Position numbers and translations under genes: made by a program. From Thauera sp. 28 (lineage in GTDB: Bacteria; Pseudomonadota; Gammaproteobacteria; Burkholderiales; Rhodocyclaceae): a stretch of DNA of 47,007 bases. Positions 35,106 to 44,495 of this stretch are shown one piece after another (position 1 is the stretch's first letter; every line of letters begins with the position of its first letter). The notes under the pieces were generated by a model. The model was not told the origin of the DNA. It saw nothing but the letters and a program-made list of their open reading frames with translations, and searched no databases. The stretch covers positions 1 through 47,007 of the forward strand of contig NZ_AMXA01000030.1 in NCBI RefSeq assembly GCF_000310145.2, written 5' to 3'.

Positions 35106-36040
35106 CAGTCGTCGGCCCCGGGCATCATCAGGCGGATCGTGGCGCTTGCTGGCTGGGGCAGTTCAAGGGGGTCGAATGCGGTGTCGCCTTCCTCGACCAC
35201 GGTCTGGCGGGTGAGACCGACGAAGTCGAACAGCCTCGAGTCGGCCAGGTGCGAGGGCACGACGTTCTTGAGTGCGGTCGCCAGCGATTCGATACGGCCT
35301 GGATGCTCGCGTGCCCAGCCCTGCAGCATGGTCTTGATCTGCTTGCGCTGCGCGTTCTCCTGCGAGCCGCACAGGTTGCAGGGGATGATGGGGAAGTCCA
35401 TTGTGCGCGCGAAGCGGGCGATGTCGGCCTCGGTGCAGTAGGCAAGCGGGCGGATCACGACATGGTTGCCGTCGTCGCTGACCAGCTTGGGTGGCATGGC
35501 CTTGATCTTGCCGCCGAAGAACATGTTGAGGAACAGGGTCTCGAGCATGTCATCGCGGTGGTGGCCAAGTGCGATGCGGGTCGCGCCGATCTCTTTCGCC
35601 GTGCGGTAGATGATGCCGCGGCGCAGGCGCGAACACAGCGAACAGGTGGTCTTGCCTTCGGGGATCTTGTCCTTGACGATCGAATAGGTGTCCTCGGTGA
35701 CGATGCGGTACTCGACGCCGATCGACTCGAAGTACTGCGGCAGGACGTGGTCCGGGAAGCCGGGCTGCTTCTGGTCGAGGTTCATCGCCACGATGCGGAA
35801 ATCCACCGGGGCGCGCTCGCGCAGCGCGAGCAGGCATGACAGCAGGGTGTAGGAGTCCTTGCCGCCGGAAACGCACACCATCACGGTGTCACCGTTGCCG
35901 ATCATGTTGTAGTCGCCAATGGCCTCGCCCACACCGCGCTCGAGCTTCTTCTTGAGACGCAGGAAGGTATTGGAGTAGCGGGTGTCTGTCTCGCCGGTGC
36001 TGGCAGGGCGGGACTCGACGGGGGCAAGGGCAGCGGTCAC
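35105..36040 (-). CDS. ttcA: tRNA 2-thiocytidine(32) synthetase TtcA
   Basis: Thiolates cytidine 32 of certain tRNAs using ATP and a [4Fe-4S] cluster. The 311-aa protein has the PP-loop [10 protein letters not shown] near residue 59, cluster cysteines in [10 protein letters not shown] near 135 and in PCNLCGSQ near 224, and [21 protein letters not shown] near 156. The C-terminus extends about 50 residues past the core with a conserved [16 protein letters not shown] 36040 is the natural start. It is coupled by a TGATG overlap to the cyclase/FHA gene. A perfect TATAAT lies 34 bases upstream of the start codon. Confidence 0.95.
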   Translation of the reverse strand: MTAALAPVESRPASTGETDTRYSNTFLRLKKKLERGVGEAIGDYNMIGNGDTVMVCVSGGKDSYTLLSCLLALRERAPVDFRIVAMNLDQKQPGFPDHVLPQYFESIGVEYRIVTEDTYSIVKDKIPEGKTTCSLCSRLRRGIIYRTAKEIGATRIALGHHRDDMLETLFLNMFFGGKIKAMPPKLVSDDGNHVVIRPLAYCTEADIARFARTMDFPIIPCNLCGSQENAQRKQIKTMLQGWAREHPGRIESLATALKNVVPSHLADSRLFDFVGLTRQTVVEEGDTAFDPLELPQPASATIRLMMPGADD

Positions 36041-36073
36041 GGCAGAAGCTCGATCAAGGTTCAGGGTCGCGAA

Positions 36074-36089
36074 ATTATACCCTTGTCAA
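36074..36089 (-). promoter_or_regulatory. Promoter region of ttcA: TATAAT with a misplaced TTGACA
   Basis: On the minus strand TTGACA (36089-36084) and TATAAT (36079-36074) are both perfect hexamers but only 4 bases apart. TATAAT can serve as -10. TTGACA cannot serve as its -35 and forms part of the inverted repeat CTTGACAAG. No good -35 is found at the proper distance. Confidence 0.45.
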
Positions 36090-36100
36090 GAAGTTCTGCC

Positions 36101-36871
36101 TCAAAGATGTGCACTCCGCCCGCCGTCAACGGCGATGATCTGTCCGGTGATGTAGGGCGCATCGAAAAGCAGAAAGCGCACCGTGCGGGCGATGTCCGCG
36201 GCGCTGCCCACGCGCTTGAGCAGGGTGTGATCGATGATCTGCTGGCGTTCCGCAGGCGAGAACTGTTCGTCCTCCGGCCAGTCGATGGGCCCCGGCGAGA
36301 CGCCGTTGACGCGCACCTGCGGTGCGAGCTCGATCGCCAGCGCGCGCGTCAGCGCGGCCAGCCCGGCCTTGGCCGCGCAGTACAGCGGGTAACGCTGCAA
36401 TGGACGCTCTGCATGGATGTCCACGATGTTGACGATCGCGCCCGATGTCGCTCGCAACGCTGGAGCGAGCGCCTGGGACAGAAATAGCGGGCCCATCAGG
36501 TTCGAACCCATCAGTTCGTCCCATGCCGCGCGGTCGATGCTGCCAAGCGGTGTTGGGAAAAAGCTCGAAGCGTTGTTGACCAGGCCGTCCACCCTCGTGC
36601 CGCGTGCAAGCACTTGCGCGGCGATGTCCTCGGCGGCGCCGAAACGGGCAAGATCGCCGGCGACAGTGAATGCGGAGTCGGGGCGCGCAGCGTTGAGCGC
36701 TGCCGCGAGGGTTTCTGCGGCGTCGGCGCTGTGGCGGTAGTGCAGCGCCACGTTCGCGCCTGCAGCGTGCAACTCGCGGGCGATCTCGGCGCCGACGCGG
36801 CGTGCAGCGCCAGTGACGAGGATGAGGGGTGTCTCTGCGGCGTGGTGGGGGGCGTGTTGTGGTGGGGTCAT
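36101..36871 (-). CDS. Pteridine reductase-like short-chain dehydrogenase (FolM type)
   Basis: NADPH-dependent reductase; the family includes pteridine reductase 1 and FolM, which reduce dihydropterins or dihydrofolate. The 256-aa product has the TGxxRxxG variant TGAARRVGAEIA near residue 20, which is typical of pteridine reductases rather than the usual TGxxxGxG; then VNNASSFFPTPLG near 98, the catalytic Tyr-Lys in YPLYCAAKAGL near 164, and VNGVSPGPIDWPE near 190. It is divergent from the midA-like gene (71 bases) and converges with nothing, ending 60 bases before ttcA. Confidence 0.85.
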   Translation of the reverse strand: MTPPQHAPHHAAETPLILVTGAARRVGAEIARELHAAGANVALHYRHSADAAETLAAALNAARPDSAFTVAGDLARFGAAEDIAAQVLARGTRVDGLVNNASSFFPTPLGSIDRAAWDELMGSNLMGPLFLSQALAPALRATSGAIVNIVDIHAERPLQRYPLYCAAKAGLAALTRALAIELAPQVRVNGVSPGPIDWPEDEQFSPAERQQIIDHTLLKRVGSAADIARTVRFLLFDAPYITGQIIAVDGGRSAHL

Positions 36872-36942
36872 CGCTCGGTCAACTGGGTTGTGCGGGCAGC
36901 GCTTACAATCGCGAACTTTAGTCGCACCGGATCAAGCCTGTC

Positions 36943-38118
36943 ATGTCATCCCTGCCCGAACCGTCCGCCGAGGCGCGCGCCCAGAGTGCGCGCCTGCTCG
37001 AACTGATTGCCGCCGAGATCGGCCGCAGCGGGGGCTGGGTGCCCTTTTCGCGCTACATGGAACTGGCCTTGTATGCGCCGGGCCTGGGTTATTACAGCGG
37101 CGGCGCGAGAAAGTTCGGGCCCGGGGGCGATTTCATCACCGCTCCCGAGCTGACCCCGCTGTTTGGCCAGGCGCTCGCGACCCAGGTCGAGCAGGGCATG
37201 CGTGCGAGCGCGATGGCGCTGATCGAGGTCGGAGCGGGCACAGGCTTGCTCGCCGCGGACATGCTGCTCGAGCTCGAGCGCCGCGCTTGCCTGCCCGACA
37301 CCTACGAGATCCTCGAGCTGTCGGGTGAGCTGCGTGAACGCCAGTTCGATACCCTGGCCACGCGGGTGCCCCACCTGGCCAGCCGCGTGCGCTGGCTGGA
37401 CGCGCTGCCCGACCGCTTTGCCGGCGTGGTCGTGGCCAACGAGGTGCTCGATGTGATGCCGGTGCATCTGGTCGTCTCGCGCGCGCAAGGCCTGTTCGAG
37501 CGTGGCGTGGCGCTCGCCGCCGACGTCCCGGGCGCGAGCAGGCTGTGCTGGGCGGACCGCCCTGCCAGTGGCGCCGTGCTCGCAGGTGCGCAGGCGCTGG
37601 ACCTGCCGGTGCCGGAGCAGGGCGAGTACGTGACCGAACTCAACCTGGCCGGCAACGCATGGGTGGCGGCCTGGGCCGAGCGCATCGAGCGTGGCCTGAT
37701 GCTGCTGATCGATTACGGCTATCCGCGCGCCGAGTACTATCTGCCCTCGCGCTCGGGCGGCACGCTGCTGTGCTATTACCGCCACCACGCCCACGGCGAC
37801 CCCTTCCTGTGGCCCGGGCTCAATGACATCACCGCCTTCGTCGACTTCACCGCAGTCGCCGAGGCAGCGTATGGGGCCGGCCTGGATGTGCTCGGCTATG
37901 CCAATCAGGCGCAGTTCCTGTTCAACTGCGGTGTGCTCGATTGCCTCGAGCGACGCGGTGCGCGCGAGAGCGCGGACTACATCCGCGCCGCACGTGCCGC
38001 GCAGCGGCTGACGGCGCCGCATGAGATGGGCGAGCTGTTCAAGGTGCTCGCGCTCGGGCGCGGCGTCGAGCCGCCACTGCAAGGGTTTGTCCGCGGCGAT
38101 CGCCTGCACACGCTGTGA
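36943..38118 (+). CDS. SAM-dependent methyltransferase, MidA/NDUFAF7 family
   Basis: A 391-aa bacterial homologue of human NDUFAF7, which dimethylates an arginine in complex I during assembly. Motifs: IAAEIGRSGGWVPFSRYMELALYAPGLGYYSGG near residues 22-54, GPGGDFITAPELTPLFGQALA near 60, the SAM-binding EVGAGTGLLAADML near 95, and ANEVLDVMPVHLV near 165. The start ATG 36943 follows a TACAAT -10-like sequence at 36904-36909. Bacterial targets are not established. An NDUFA9-like protein is encoded 3 kb away (40881-41837), which may be coincidence. Confidence 0.88.
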   Translation: MSSLPEPSAEARAQSARLLELIAAEIGRSGGWVPFSRYMELALYAPGLGYYSGGARKFGPGGDFITAPELTPLFGQALATQVEQGMRASAMALIEVGAGTGLLAADMLLELERRACLPDTYEILELSGELRERQFDTLATRVPHLASRVRWLDALPDRFAGVVVANEVLDVMPVHLVVSRAQGLFERGVALAADVPGASRLCWADRPASGAVLAGAQALDLPVPEQGEYVTELNLAGNAWVAAWAERIERGLMLLIDYGYPRAEYYLPSRSGGTLLCYYRHHAHGDPFLWPGLNDITAFVDFTAVAEAAYGAGLDVLGYANQAQFLFNCGVLDCLERRGARESADYIRAARAAQRLTAPHEMGELFKVLALGRGVEPPLQGFVRGDRLHTL

Positions 38119-38131
38119 GTGTGCGCAGGCG

Positions 38132-38935
38132 TTAAAGGCTGCGCTCGATCAACCAGGCTTCGACGCGGCGCGCGACCTGCTCCCAATCCTGCTCCAGCAT
38201 CATGCCGTGGCCCATGTCCGGGAAGATCTCTGCCTGGCGGCCGTAGGTGGATGCCGTCATGTGCACCTGGTCGGGTGGGATGAGCGCATCGTGGCGGGCG
38301 CCGAGGATGAGCATCGGCGGCTGGTGCATGCGCGCGGGTTGGGGCAGGTTGAACAGCGACATGTCCCAGATCGCGCGGTGGGACTCTGGCTGGCTGAGCG
38401 TGTAGTAGCGGCGCAGGTCGGCCGCATCCACCGGCTGGTGGAAGAGGGCTTCGCGCAGGCTGTCGATGTTGACGTCGTTGCCGGTCATGATGGCGTTGAG
38501 GTCGGAGAGCAGCGTCGGACGCTTCAGCATGAGGCCGAAGGCCGAGCCCATCAGGCCCTGGGGCGGAACAGAGGCCATCAGCACGGTCGCGGGCGCGTCG
38601 TATTGCTCCAGGTACTTCTGCACCACCATGCCGCCCATCGAGTGGCCGATCAGCACGGGTGCAGCGGGCAGGCGGGCGACGACCTCGGCGACGTCGCGCA
38701 CGTAGTCGTCGATCGAGTACGAGTCGAGCAGCGCGCGCTTGCGGCTTGCCCCGTGTCCGGACAGCGACAGCGCATAGGCGGCCCAGCCGCGTTCTGCGAA
38801 CCAGGGCAGGAAGTGCTCTTCCCAGCACCAGGCCGATATGTAGGCGCCGTGAATGAAGAGCAGCGGCGTGTCATGCGTGGGGCGCGCGGGTGCGTGGCAC
38901 AGCACCTCGAGTTCGCCGAAGCGGGTGGCGTTCAT
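38132..38935 (-). CDS. Alpha/beta hydrolase
   Basis: A 267-aa serine hydrolase of unknown substrate. Catalytic elements: [13 protein letters not shown] (oxyanion His-Gly) near residue 27, the nucleophile elbow GHSMGGMVV near 98, the Asp in [10 protein letters not shown] near 213 and the His in MGHGMMLE near 243. The start overlaps the end of cca by 4 bases, which suggests it is the last member of the leftward slt-NDUFA9-GST-cca series. No signal peptide is present. Confidence 0.85.
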   Translation of the reverse strand: MNATRFGELEVLCHAPARPTHDTPLLFIHGAYISAWCWEEHFLPWFAERGWAAYALSLSGHGASRKRALLDSYSIDDYVRDVAEVVARLPAAPVLIGHSMGGMVVQKYLEQYDAPATVLMASVPPQGLMGSAFGLMLKRPTLLSDLNAIMTGNDVNIDSLREALFHQPVDAADLRRYYTLSQPESHRAIWDMSLFNLPQPARMHQPPMLILGARHDALIPPDQVHMTASTYGRQAEIFPDMGHGMMLEQDWEQVARRVEAWLIERSL

Positions 38936-40170
38936 GCGGAATCCTTGCTGTCGAGGGCCTTCACGGCCGCCACGCGGGCGGCGTGCAGGGCTTGCGGGAT
39001 CGATGCCTTGTCCCGGCAGTTGCGGGCGATTGTACCCGCGTCGATGCTGCGGACCGCGTGAAGCACTGCCTCCCAGCGCAACAAGGGCGGCCAGTCGGCA
39101 GGGGCTGTGATGGTGCCGGCGCCGGCGCCGCGTCCGCTATGGTCGCAGGCTGCGCCCTGGAGCATGAGCAGGAAGCGTTCCGGCCTGCGCAGCGCGTCGC
39201 AGCGCTCGATCAGCTTGACCATGGTGTCTGCGCGCAGCACTGCGGCCTGGCCAAGGATGCCGTGCTCGCGGGCGAGCATCTCGGCAAGGTCGCGGCAGTC
39301 CGCCGGTGCCTTCAGGCGTTCCGAGACTTCGCGCGCACGGCGGGTGCTCGCTGCCTCGTGGCCGTAGTGATGCGGCAGGACGTGCGCGGGTGTGTCGCCC
39401 TTGCCCAGGTCATGAAGCAGACAGGCCCAGCGCACGGCGAGTGGCTGGCCGCTGGTGGCGGCCTGGTCGATCACCATCAGCACGTGCTCCCCGGTGTCGA
39501 TCTCGGGGTGGTACTTCGCTGGCTGCGGAATGCCGAACAAACGGTCGAGTTCGGGGAGGAGGCGGGCGAGCGCACCGCTCTCGCGCAGGACGCGGATCAT
39601 GCGCGAGGGGCGCTGCTCCATCAGACCGCGGGCAAGTTCCTGCCACACGCGCTCGCTCACGAGGTGGTCGACTTCACCTGCTGCCACCATTTGCCGCATC
39701 AGTGCCAGCGTCTCGGGAGCGACGCTGAAGTCGGTGAAGCGGGCCGCAAAGCGTGCGACGCGCAGGATGCGCACGGGGTCTTCGGCGAAGGCCGGAGAGA
39801 CATGGCGGAAGACGCGGGCCTCGAGGTCGGCGACGCCGCCGCAGGGGTCGATCAGCCGACCGTCGTGGTCGCGCGCGATGGCGTTGATGGTGAGGTCGCG
39901 ACGCAGCAGGTCCTGTTCGAGGGTGACATCGGGTGCGGCGTGGCAGACGAAGCCGGCATAGCCGTGGCCTGACTTGCGTTCGGTGCGCGCGAGCGCGTAT
40001 TCCTCCTGGGTCTGCGGGTGCAGGAAAACCGGGAAGTCGCGTCCCACAGGCCTGAAGCCCTCGGCCAGCATCGCCTCTGGCGTGCTGCCTACAACGACCC
40101 AGTCGCGATCCTTGACCGGCAGCCCGAGCAGGGCGTCACGTACCGCCCCGCCAACGACATAGGCCTGCAT
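38932..40170 (-). CDS. cca: CCA tRNA nucleotidyltransferase, multifunctional HD-domain type
   Basis: Adds or repairs the 3' CCA of tRNAs. The 412-aa enzyme contains [23 protein letters not shown] near residue 6-28 (metal-binding Asp pair), [12 protein letters not shown] near 90, [17 protein letters not shown] near 108 and [16 protein letters not shown] near 133. A C-terminal HD domain ([12 protein letters not shown] near 251, HGHEA-type HHYGHEAA) adds phosphatase/phosphodiesterase activity in this class. ATG 40170 overlaps the stop of the GST gene (TGATG), and the cca stop overlaps the hydrolase start, so three genes are coupled. Confidence 0.95.
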   Translation of the reverse strand: MQAYVVGGAVRDALLGLPVKDRDWVVVGSTPEAMLAEGFRPVGRDFPVFLHPQTQEEYALARTERKSGHGYAGFVCHAAPDVTLEQDLLRRDLTINAIARDHDGRLIDPCGGVADLEARVFRHVSPAFAEDPVRILRVARFAARFTDFSVAPETLALMRQMVAAGEVDHLVSERVWQELARGLMEQRPSRMIRVLRESGALARLLPELDRLFGIPQPAKYHPEIDTGEHVLMVIDQAATSGQPLAVRWACLLHDLGKGDTPAHVLPHHYGHEAASTRRAREVSERLKAPADCRDLAEMLAREHGILGQAAVLRADTMVKLIERCDALRRPERFLLMLQGAACDHSGRGAGAGTITAPADWPPLLRWEAVLHAVRSIDAGTIARNCRDKASIPQALHAARVAAVKALDSKDSA

Positions 40171-40814
40171 CAACCGTACAGATCCTCTTCGGGAATGGAC
40201 TCGGTCTCTGCACGTGCGGCGGCGGCCCAGTCCTGCATGTGGGGATTGGCGAGCAGGGTGGCGAGGTAGTCGCCGGCATCGCCTTCAGGCTTGACGCCGT
40301 AGGTCTGGAAGCGGAAGGCGACGGGGGCGTAGGCGGCGTCGGCGAGGCTGAAGCGGCCAAACAGATAGGGACCGTCATGGCCGAAGCGGCTGCGGCAATC
40401 GTTCCAGATGGCGACGATGCGGGCGATGTCGGCATCGACCTCGGGGCTGTGGCCGAAGCCGGTGTAATCCTTGCGGACGTTCATTGGCATGCGGCTGCGC
40501 AGGTTCTGAAAGCCGGCGTGCATCTCGGCCGTCACTGCACGGGCGATCGCGCGTGCGGTGGGGTCGGTGGGAAGCAGGGCTGGCTGCTTCTCGGCGAGGT
40601 ACTCGCCGATTGCCAGCGAGTCCCACACCGCGAAGCCATGGTCGTTCAGGCAGGGCACCTTACCCGAGGGCGAATGCGACAGGATGCGCTCGCGGCTGCC
40701 GGGGATGAACAGCGGGATGCGGATTTCCTCGAAGGTGAAGCCGCCCTCGCGCGCCGCCAGCCAGGCGCGCAGGGACCAGGACGAATAGTTCTTGTTGCCG
40801 ATGATGAGCTTCAT
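40170..40814 (-). CDS. Glutathione S-transferase family protein
   Basis: A 214-aa cytosolic GST. N-terminal thioredoxin-like domain: [19 protein letters not shown] at residues 2-20 (Ser/Tyr candidates for glutathione activation), [26 protein letters not shown] near 50-75 with the cis-Pro and the glutathione-contacting Asp-Ser. A helical C-terminal domain follows ([23 protein letters not shown] near 87). It matches the YfcF/YliJ-like group seen next to cca in many betaproteobacteria. The substrate is unknown. Confidence 0.88.
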   Translation of the reverse strand: MKLIIGNKNYSSWSLRAWLAAREGGFTFEEIRIPLFIPGSRERILSHSPSGKVPCLNDHGFAVWDSLAIGEYLAEKQPALLPTDPTARAIARAVTAEMHAGFQNLRSRMPMNVRKDYTGFGHSPEVDADIARIVAIWNDCRSRFGHDGPYLFGRFSLADAAYAPVAFRFQTYGVKPEGDAGDYLATLLANPHMQDWAAAARAETESIPEEDLYG

Positions 40815-40880
40815 CGCGGACTCCGGGTCACGGTGGTGGAAAATGGCAGCAGCGGCGCCTGTGCCCGGCGCCGCAACCGT

Positions 40881-41837
40881 TCAGCGCCGCGCCAGGCGGC
40901 GGAACGGGTAGTAGTGCGCGCGCGTGCCCTGCTGGCCAAGCCAGGCGGGGGCGACCGACTCGAGTGCGGTCGGGGGGAGCCCGAAAGGAAGGGGCTCGCC
41001 GCTGGCGACGTTGTCCACCTTCATCGAGCGCACGTTGTCGCGGCTCATCAGCGGCTGCGGCGCAAGCTCCATCAAGCGGGCCTGGACCATGGCGAGGCCG
41101 TCGGGAAGCGCAATGACCGGGCGCGGCTTGTCGACAAGCGCAGAAACGTACTCGACGAGCTGGCGCAGGGTATAGACCGTCGGTCCGGCGAGTTCGTAGG
41201 TCTGCCCTTCGGCTTCGGGGCGGGCAAGGCTCTGGCACACCGCCTCTGCGACATCCTCGACATACACTGGCTGAAAGCGCGTGCCTGCGCCGGCAAGCGG
41301 CAGCACCGGGAACACTGCGGCCAACCCGGCGAAGAGATTGAGGAAGCTGTCGCCGCGGCCGAACACGACCGAGGGGCGCAGGATGGTCCATGCTACGTCC
41401 GGGCCGGCAGCACGGATTGCCGTCTCTCCGGCGGCCTTGGAGCGCTGGTACTCGGAGGGGCCGTCGGCAGCGGCGCCCAGTGCGCTGATATGGATCAGGC
41501 GGCGCACGCCGGCGTTGCGACAGGCGGTGACGATCTTTTGTGGCAATTCGACGTGGTTGCGCGCGAAGTCGGGGCCGAAGGGCGTGCCCGGCCGCGAGTG
41601 CAGTACACCGACCAGGTTGACCACGGCGTCAGCGCCGGCAAGGAGGGCGTCGAGTGCTGCGGGGTCATGGACGTCGACCTCGACGACCTCCACGTTGGGC
41701 AGCAGCAGGACATGGCCGGCACGGCTGCGGCGTCGGGTCGGGATGATGACCTTGGCGTCTGCCGCGGACAGGCGGTTGGCAAGGGCGCTGCCGATGAAGC
41801 CGGCGCCGCCGATGAGGACGATGCGTCTTTGATTCAT
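40881..41837 (-). CDS. NAD(P)-binding protein of the complex I NDUFA9 family (extended SDR)
   Basis: A 318-aa atypical short-chain dehydrogenase. The nucleotide-binding motif is IGGAGFIGSALANRL near residue 9; VNLVGVLHSRPG near 73, LIHISALGAAADGPSEYQRSKAAGE near 113 (Tyr-x3-Lys as YQRSK), and WTILRPSVVFG near 151 follow the NDUFA9-like pattern. Bacterial members are not shown to be complex I subunits and are probably oxidoreductases or stabilising proteins. It sits between slt and GST on the same strand, with 51 and 66 bases on either side. Confidence 0.85.
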   Translation of the reverse strand: MNQRRIVLIGGAGFIGSALANRLSAADAKVIIPTRRRSRAGHVLLLPNVEVVEVDVHDPAALDALLAGADAVVNLVGVLHSRPGTPFGPDFARNHVELPQKIVTACRNAGVRRLIHISALGAAADGPSEYQRSKAAGETAIRAAGPDVAWTILRPSVVFGRGDSFLNLFAGLAAVFPVLPLAGAGTRFQPVYVEDVAEAVCQSLARPEAEGQTYELAGPTVYTLRQLVEYVSALVDKPRPVIALPDGLAMVQARLMELAPQPLMSRDNVRSMKVDNVASGEPLPFGLPPTALESVAPAWLGQQGTRAHYYPFRRLARR

Positions 41838-41888
41838 GGTTCCACTCGTCTGTGCTTGGACTGTTTATTCAGGCGCATGTCGGCAAGC

Positions 41889-43829
41889 TTACTCGTTGAT
41901 CGTGCCGGGCGCGATCGTGCCGAGGCGCGCCTTGAGCGATTGTGGCCGTTTCTCAAGCATCGCGGAGTATATGACTGCGTTCGCGAGCACCTTCTTGACA
42001 TAGTCCCGGGTCTCGTCGAAGGGAATCGTCTCGGTATAGATCGCGCCCTCGATCGGCATGCTGTCGCGCCAGCGCCGTGCCCGACCGGGCCCGGCGTTGT
42101 AGCCTGCGCTCGCCAGCACGGGATGATCGTCGAGGCCTTCCATGATCAGGCGCATGTAACTGGTGCCGAGCAATACGTTGGTGTTCGGGTCGGTGAGCAG
42201 CCGTGGATGGTAGTTCGCCATGCCGATGCGGTTCGCCACCCACTTGCCGGTGTCCGGCATGACCTGCATCAGCCCCTGGGCGCCTGCACTCGAGCGTGCC
42301 GGGATGACGAAGCGGCTCTCCTGGCGCATGATGCCGTAGACCCAGCCGAGGTCCAGGCCCTGGGCGCGCACCTGGGGTTCGATGAGATCGCGGTACGGGG
42401 TCAGGAAGCGCAGCTCGAAGTTGCTGTTCGGGTTGGCCAGTTCTGCGGTGTTGATGGTGCGGTCGTACAGTTCGTGGCGCAGTGCGAGATGCGCGGCGGC
42501 GACGCGGAAGGCTTCGTCGCGATTGCGCACGCCCCAAACCCACTCGCGCAACGCCTCGGTGCGCATGTCGAGCTGGTAGAGGGCGAGCGCACGCCTCAGG
42601 CTGGGGTCGCGCTCGACCTCCTCAAGCTTGGCACGCGCCAGCGCTGCGGTCGCGGGGGGTGGCATGAAGGGCTGGCCGAATTCTTCGGCGGCGAGCATGC
42701 CATAGAAATGTGCCTCGCCAGCGATGCGCATGTAGAGCGATTCGGCCTGGTCACGGTTGCCTGCGGCGGCGTGTGCCCTGCCCAGCCAGTAGATCCACTC
42801 CGGGGCTTCGCTTTCGGCTGCGGGCAGGGCCTCGATCGCACTGCGCACTGCGCGCCAGTCCTGGGCGCGCAGTGCGGCGCGCACCCGCCATGCGCGCTGC
42901 ATCGGCGTGGTCTCGATGCTGCCGGCCGCGGCGTAGAGTGCAAGCGCGTCCGGGCGCCGCCCGATCGCCGCATGCATCGCCATCACCAGATGGACGTAGT
43001 TGCGCTCCTCCGCGCCCAGGCGGTCCTGGATGCGGAGCAGACGGACCTGGGCCGCTGCTGCATCCTCGCGCACGAGGCGTACCAGCGCGGCCAGGGCAAG
43101 TTCGCGCCCGGCGCGGGTGACGGCGAAGTTGGCAGGCAGGCGGTCCAGCCATTGCGAGGGCGAGCGGATGGCCTGGTCAAGGTCCGCGCGCGCAGGCGCC
43201 ACGCCCGCGGGCAGCAGCGCAAGGCTGGCGAGGGCGTCGTTCGGGCTGCGCGTATCGATCTGGCGGCGGATGCGCCACCAGACGCGATCTTCGCTGACGA
43301 CGCCGCGCTCGACGGCGGCACGCATCGGCAGTTCGCAGGCCGCGGGCGCAGACTGCAGGGTGTCCCATTGCGCAGCAAGCTCGTGCAGGCCGCTGTCGTC
43401 GCCGCTGAAGAGGCGCGCGCTCCAGCCCGTGCAGCGCAGTTCGGCGTCCGGGTTCTGCAGCGCTGCATGCAGGCGTAGCGCGCCCGCCCAGTCGCCGTCG
43501 CGTGCCAGCCGGCGCAGCCAGTCGGCGCGCAGGCGCTCGGCGAGGTGGCTGCCGTCATGCTCGGCGATGAACGCGTTCAGCGCATCGGACGGCGGCGGCT
43601 CGCTGCGGGCGAGGCGGTTCACCAGCAGCCAGTAGCGCGGGTAGGGGTCGAGCACGTGCGTGTCGCGTATCGCAGCGAGGCGCTCGAGTCGTGCCTGATC
43701 CCCCTTGCGCAGCGCCTCGCGCGCGGCGACGATACGGTCCGCTCCGGTCTCGCCCGGTGACTGTGCGGACACGCTTCCGGGCAGCAGGAATGCTGCGCTG
43801 AACAATGTTGCCCAGAATGCTTTTTTCAT
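41889..43829 (-). CDS. slt: Soluble lytic murein transglycosylase (Slt70 type)
   Basis: Periplasmic enzyme that cleaves peptidoglycan glycan strands with formation of 1,6-anhydromuropeptides. The 646-aa protein has a signal peptide (MKKAFWATLFSAAFLLPGSVSAQ), a long alpha-superhelical domain of TPR-like helices (about 30-440), a linker domain and a C-terminal SLT domain. The catalytic Glu504 lies in YGIMRQESRFV; further motifs are AGAQGLMQVMPDTGKWVA near 516, YHPRLLTDPNTNVLLGTSYM and SAGYNAGPGRARRW near 576. ATG 43829 starts the signal peptide and has GGGAG about 12 bases upstream. It is the first gene of the leftward series. Confidence 0.93.
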   Translation of the reverse strand: MKKAFWATLFSAAFLLPGSVSAQSPGETGADRIVAAREALRKGDQARLERLAAIRDTHVLDPYPRYWLLVNRLARSEPPPSDALNAFIAEHDGSHLAERLRADWLRRLARDGDWAGALRLHAALQNPDAELRCTGWSARLFSGDDSGLHELAAQWDTLQSAPAACELPMRAAVERGVVSEDRVWWRIRRQIDTRSPNDALASLALLPAGVAPARADLDQAIRSPSQWLDRLPANFAVTRAGRELALAALVRLVREDAAAAQVRLLRIQDRLGAEERNYVHLVMAMHAAIGRRPDALALYAAAGSIETTPMQRAWRVRAALRAQDWRAVRSAIEALPAAESEAPEWIYWLGRAHAAAGNRDQAESLYMRIAGEAHFYGMLAAEEFGQPFMPPPATAALARAKLEEVERDPSLRRALALYQLDMRTEALREWVWGVRNRDEAFRVAAAHLALRHELYDRTINTAELANPNSNFELRFLTPYRDLIEPQVRAQGLDLGWVYGIMRQESRFVIPARSSAGAQGLMQVMPDTGKWVANRIGMANYHPRLLTDPNTNVLLGTSYMRLIMEGLDDHPVLASAGYNAGPGRARRWRDSMPIEGAIYTETIPFDETRDYVKKVLANAVIYSAMLEKRPQSLKARLGTIAPGTINE

Positions 43830-43868
43830 GCTGTTGCCTGCTCCCATTTCAAGGCTGAACATACCACA

Positions 43869-44477
43869 GTGACGGATCATCCCTTGGCCCCCGCAAGCGC
43901 GCTCGACGTCGACGCTGCTGCACAGCGCAAACGCCTGCGCGAGGCGGCATTGCGTGCCCGGCAGGCAATGCCGGAGGCGCAGCGCGCCTGTCTGACATTG
44001 CGCCTGGCGGCGCATCTCGATGGATTGATGGCGCTGCTCCAGCCCCGACGGCTTGGCTTTTGCTGGCCCTATCGCGCCGAGCCCGATCTGCGTCAGTGGG
44101 TGTGCGGCTGGCGCGTTGCCGCGCCCGGGCGGGTGGCCGCCTTGCCCGTGGTCTTGGAGCGCGATGCCGCGATGGTGTTCCGCGCATGGGAGCCGGACCA
44201 GCCGATGGTGCTGGACCGCCACGGCATCCCGCACCCGGCCGCGGGCGACAGCCTGATACCCGACGTCGTCCTCGTTCCGCTCAACGCCTTCGATGCCTGC
44301 GGCTACAGGCTGGGCTACGGCGGCGGCTACTTCGACCGCACCCTGGCTGGCATGGACACTGTTGCAGTCGGTGTCGGCTTCGAACTCGGGCGCGTACCGA
44401 GTACGCTGCCACAGCCCCATGACAAGCCTATGGAGTGGATCGTCACCGAGGCGGGGGCGGCCAGGGCGCTGCCCTGA
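43869..44477 (+). CDS. fthC: 5-formyltetrahydrofolate cyclo-ligase
   Basis: ATP-dependent conversion of 5-formyl-THF to 5,10-methenyl-THF. The 202-aa product has KRLREAALRARQAMPEAQR near residue 18, the substrate-binding PHPAAGDSLIPDVVLVPLNAFD near 118 and the family signature GYGGGYFDRTL near 147. GTG 43869 is used as start; there is no closer in-frame ATG. An AAGG stretch about 14 bases upstream is a weak ribosome site. It diverges from slt with only 39 bases between starts, and converges on ilvA with an 18-base gap. Confidence 0.92.
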   Translation: MTDHPLAPASALDVDAAAQRKRLREAALRARQAMPEAQRACLTLRLAAHLDGLMALLQPRRLGFCWPYRAEPDLRQWVCGWRVAAPGRVAALPVVLERDAAMVFRAWEPDQPMVLDRHGIPHPAAGDSLIPDVVLVPLNAFDACGYRLGYGGGYFDRTLAGMDTVAVGVGFELGRVPSTLPQPHDKPMEWIVTEAGAARALP

Positions 44478-44495
44478 GCCTTCCGCCGTGAGGGG

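Noticed and set aside
36084-36089. TTGACA as -35 of the ttcA promoter
   Set aside because: Only 4 bases separate it from TATAAT; 16-18 are required.
40239-43478. A 1079-codon plus-strand open frame across GST, NDUFA9-like and slt genes
   Set aside because: It is antisense to three proteins with intact catalytic motifs and shows no motif of its own.
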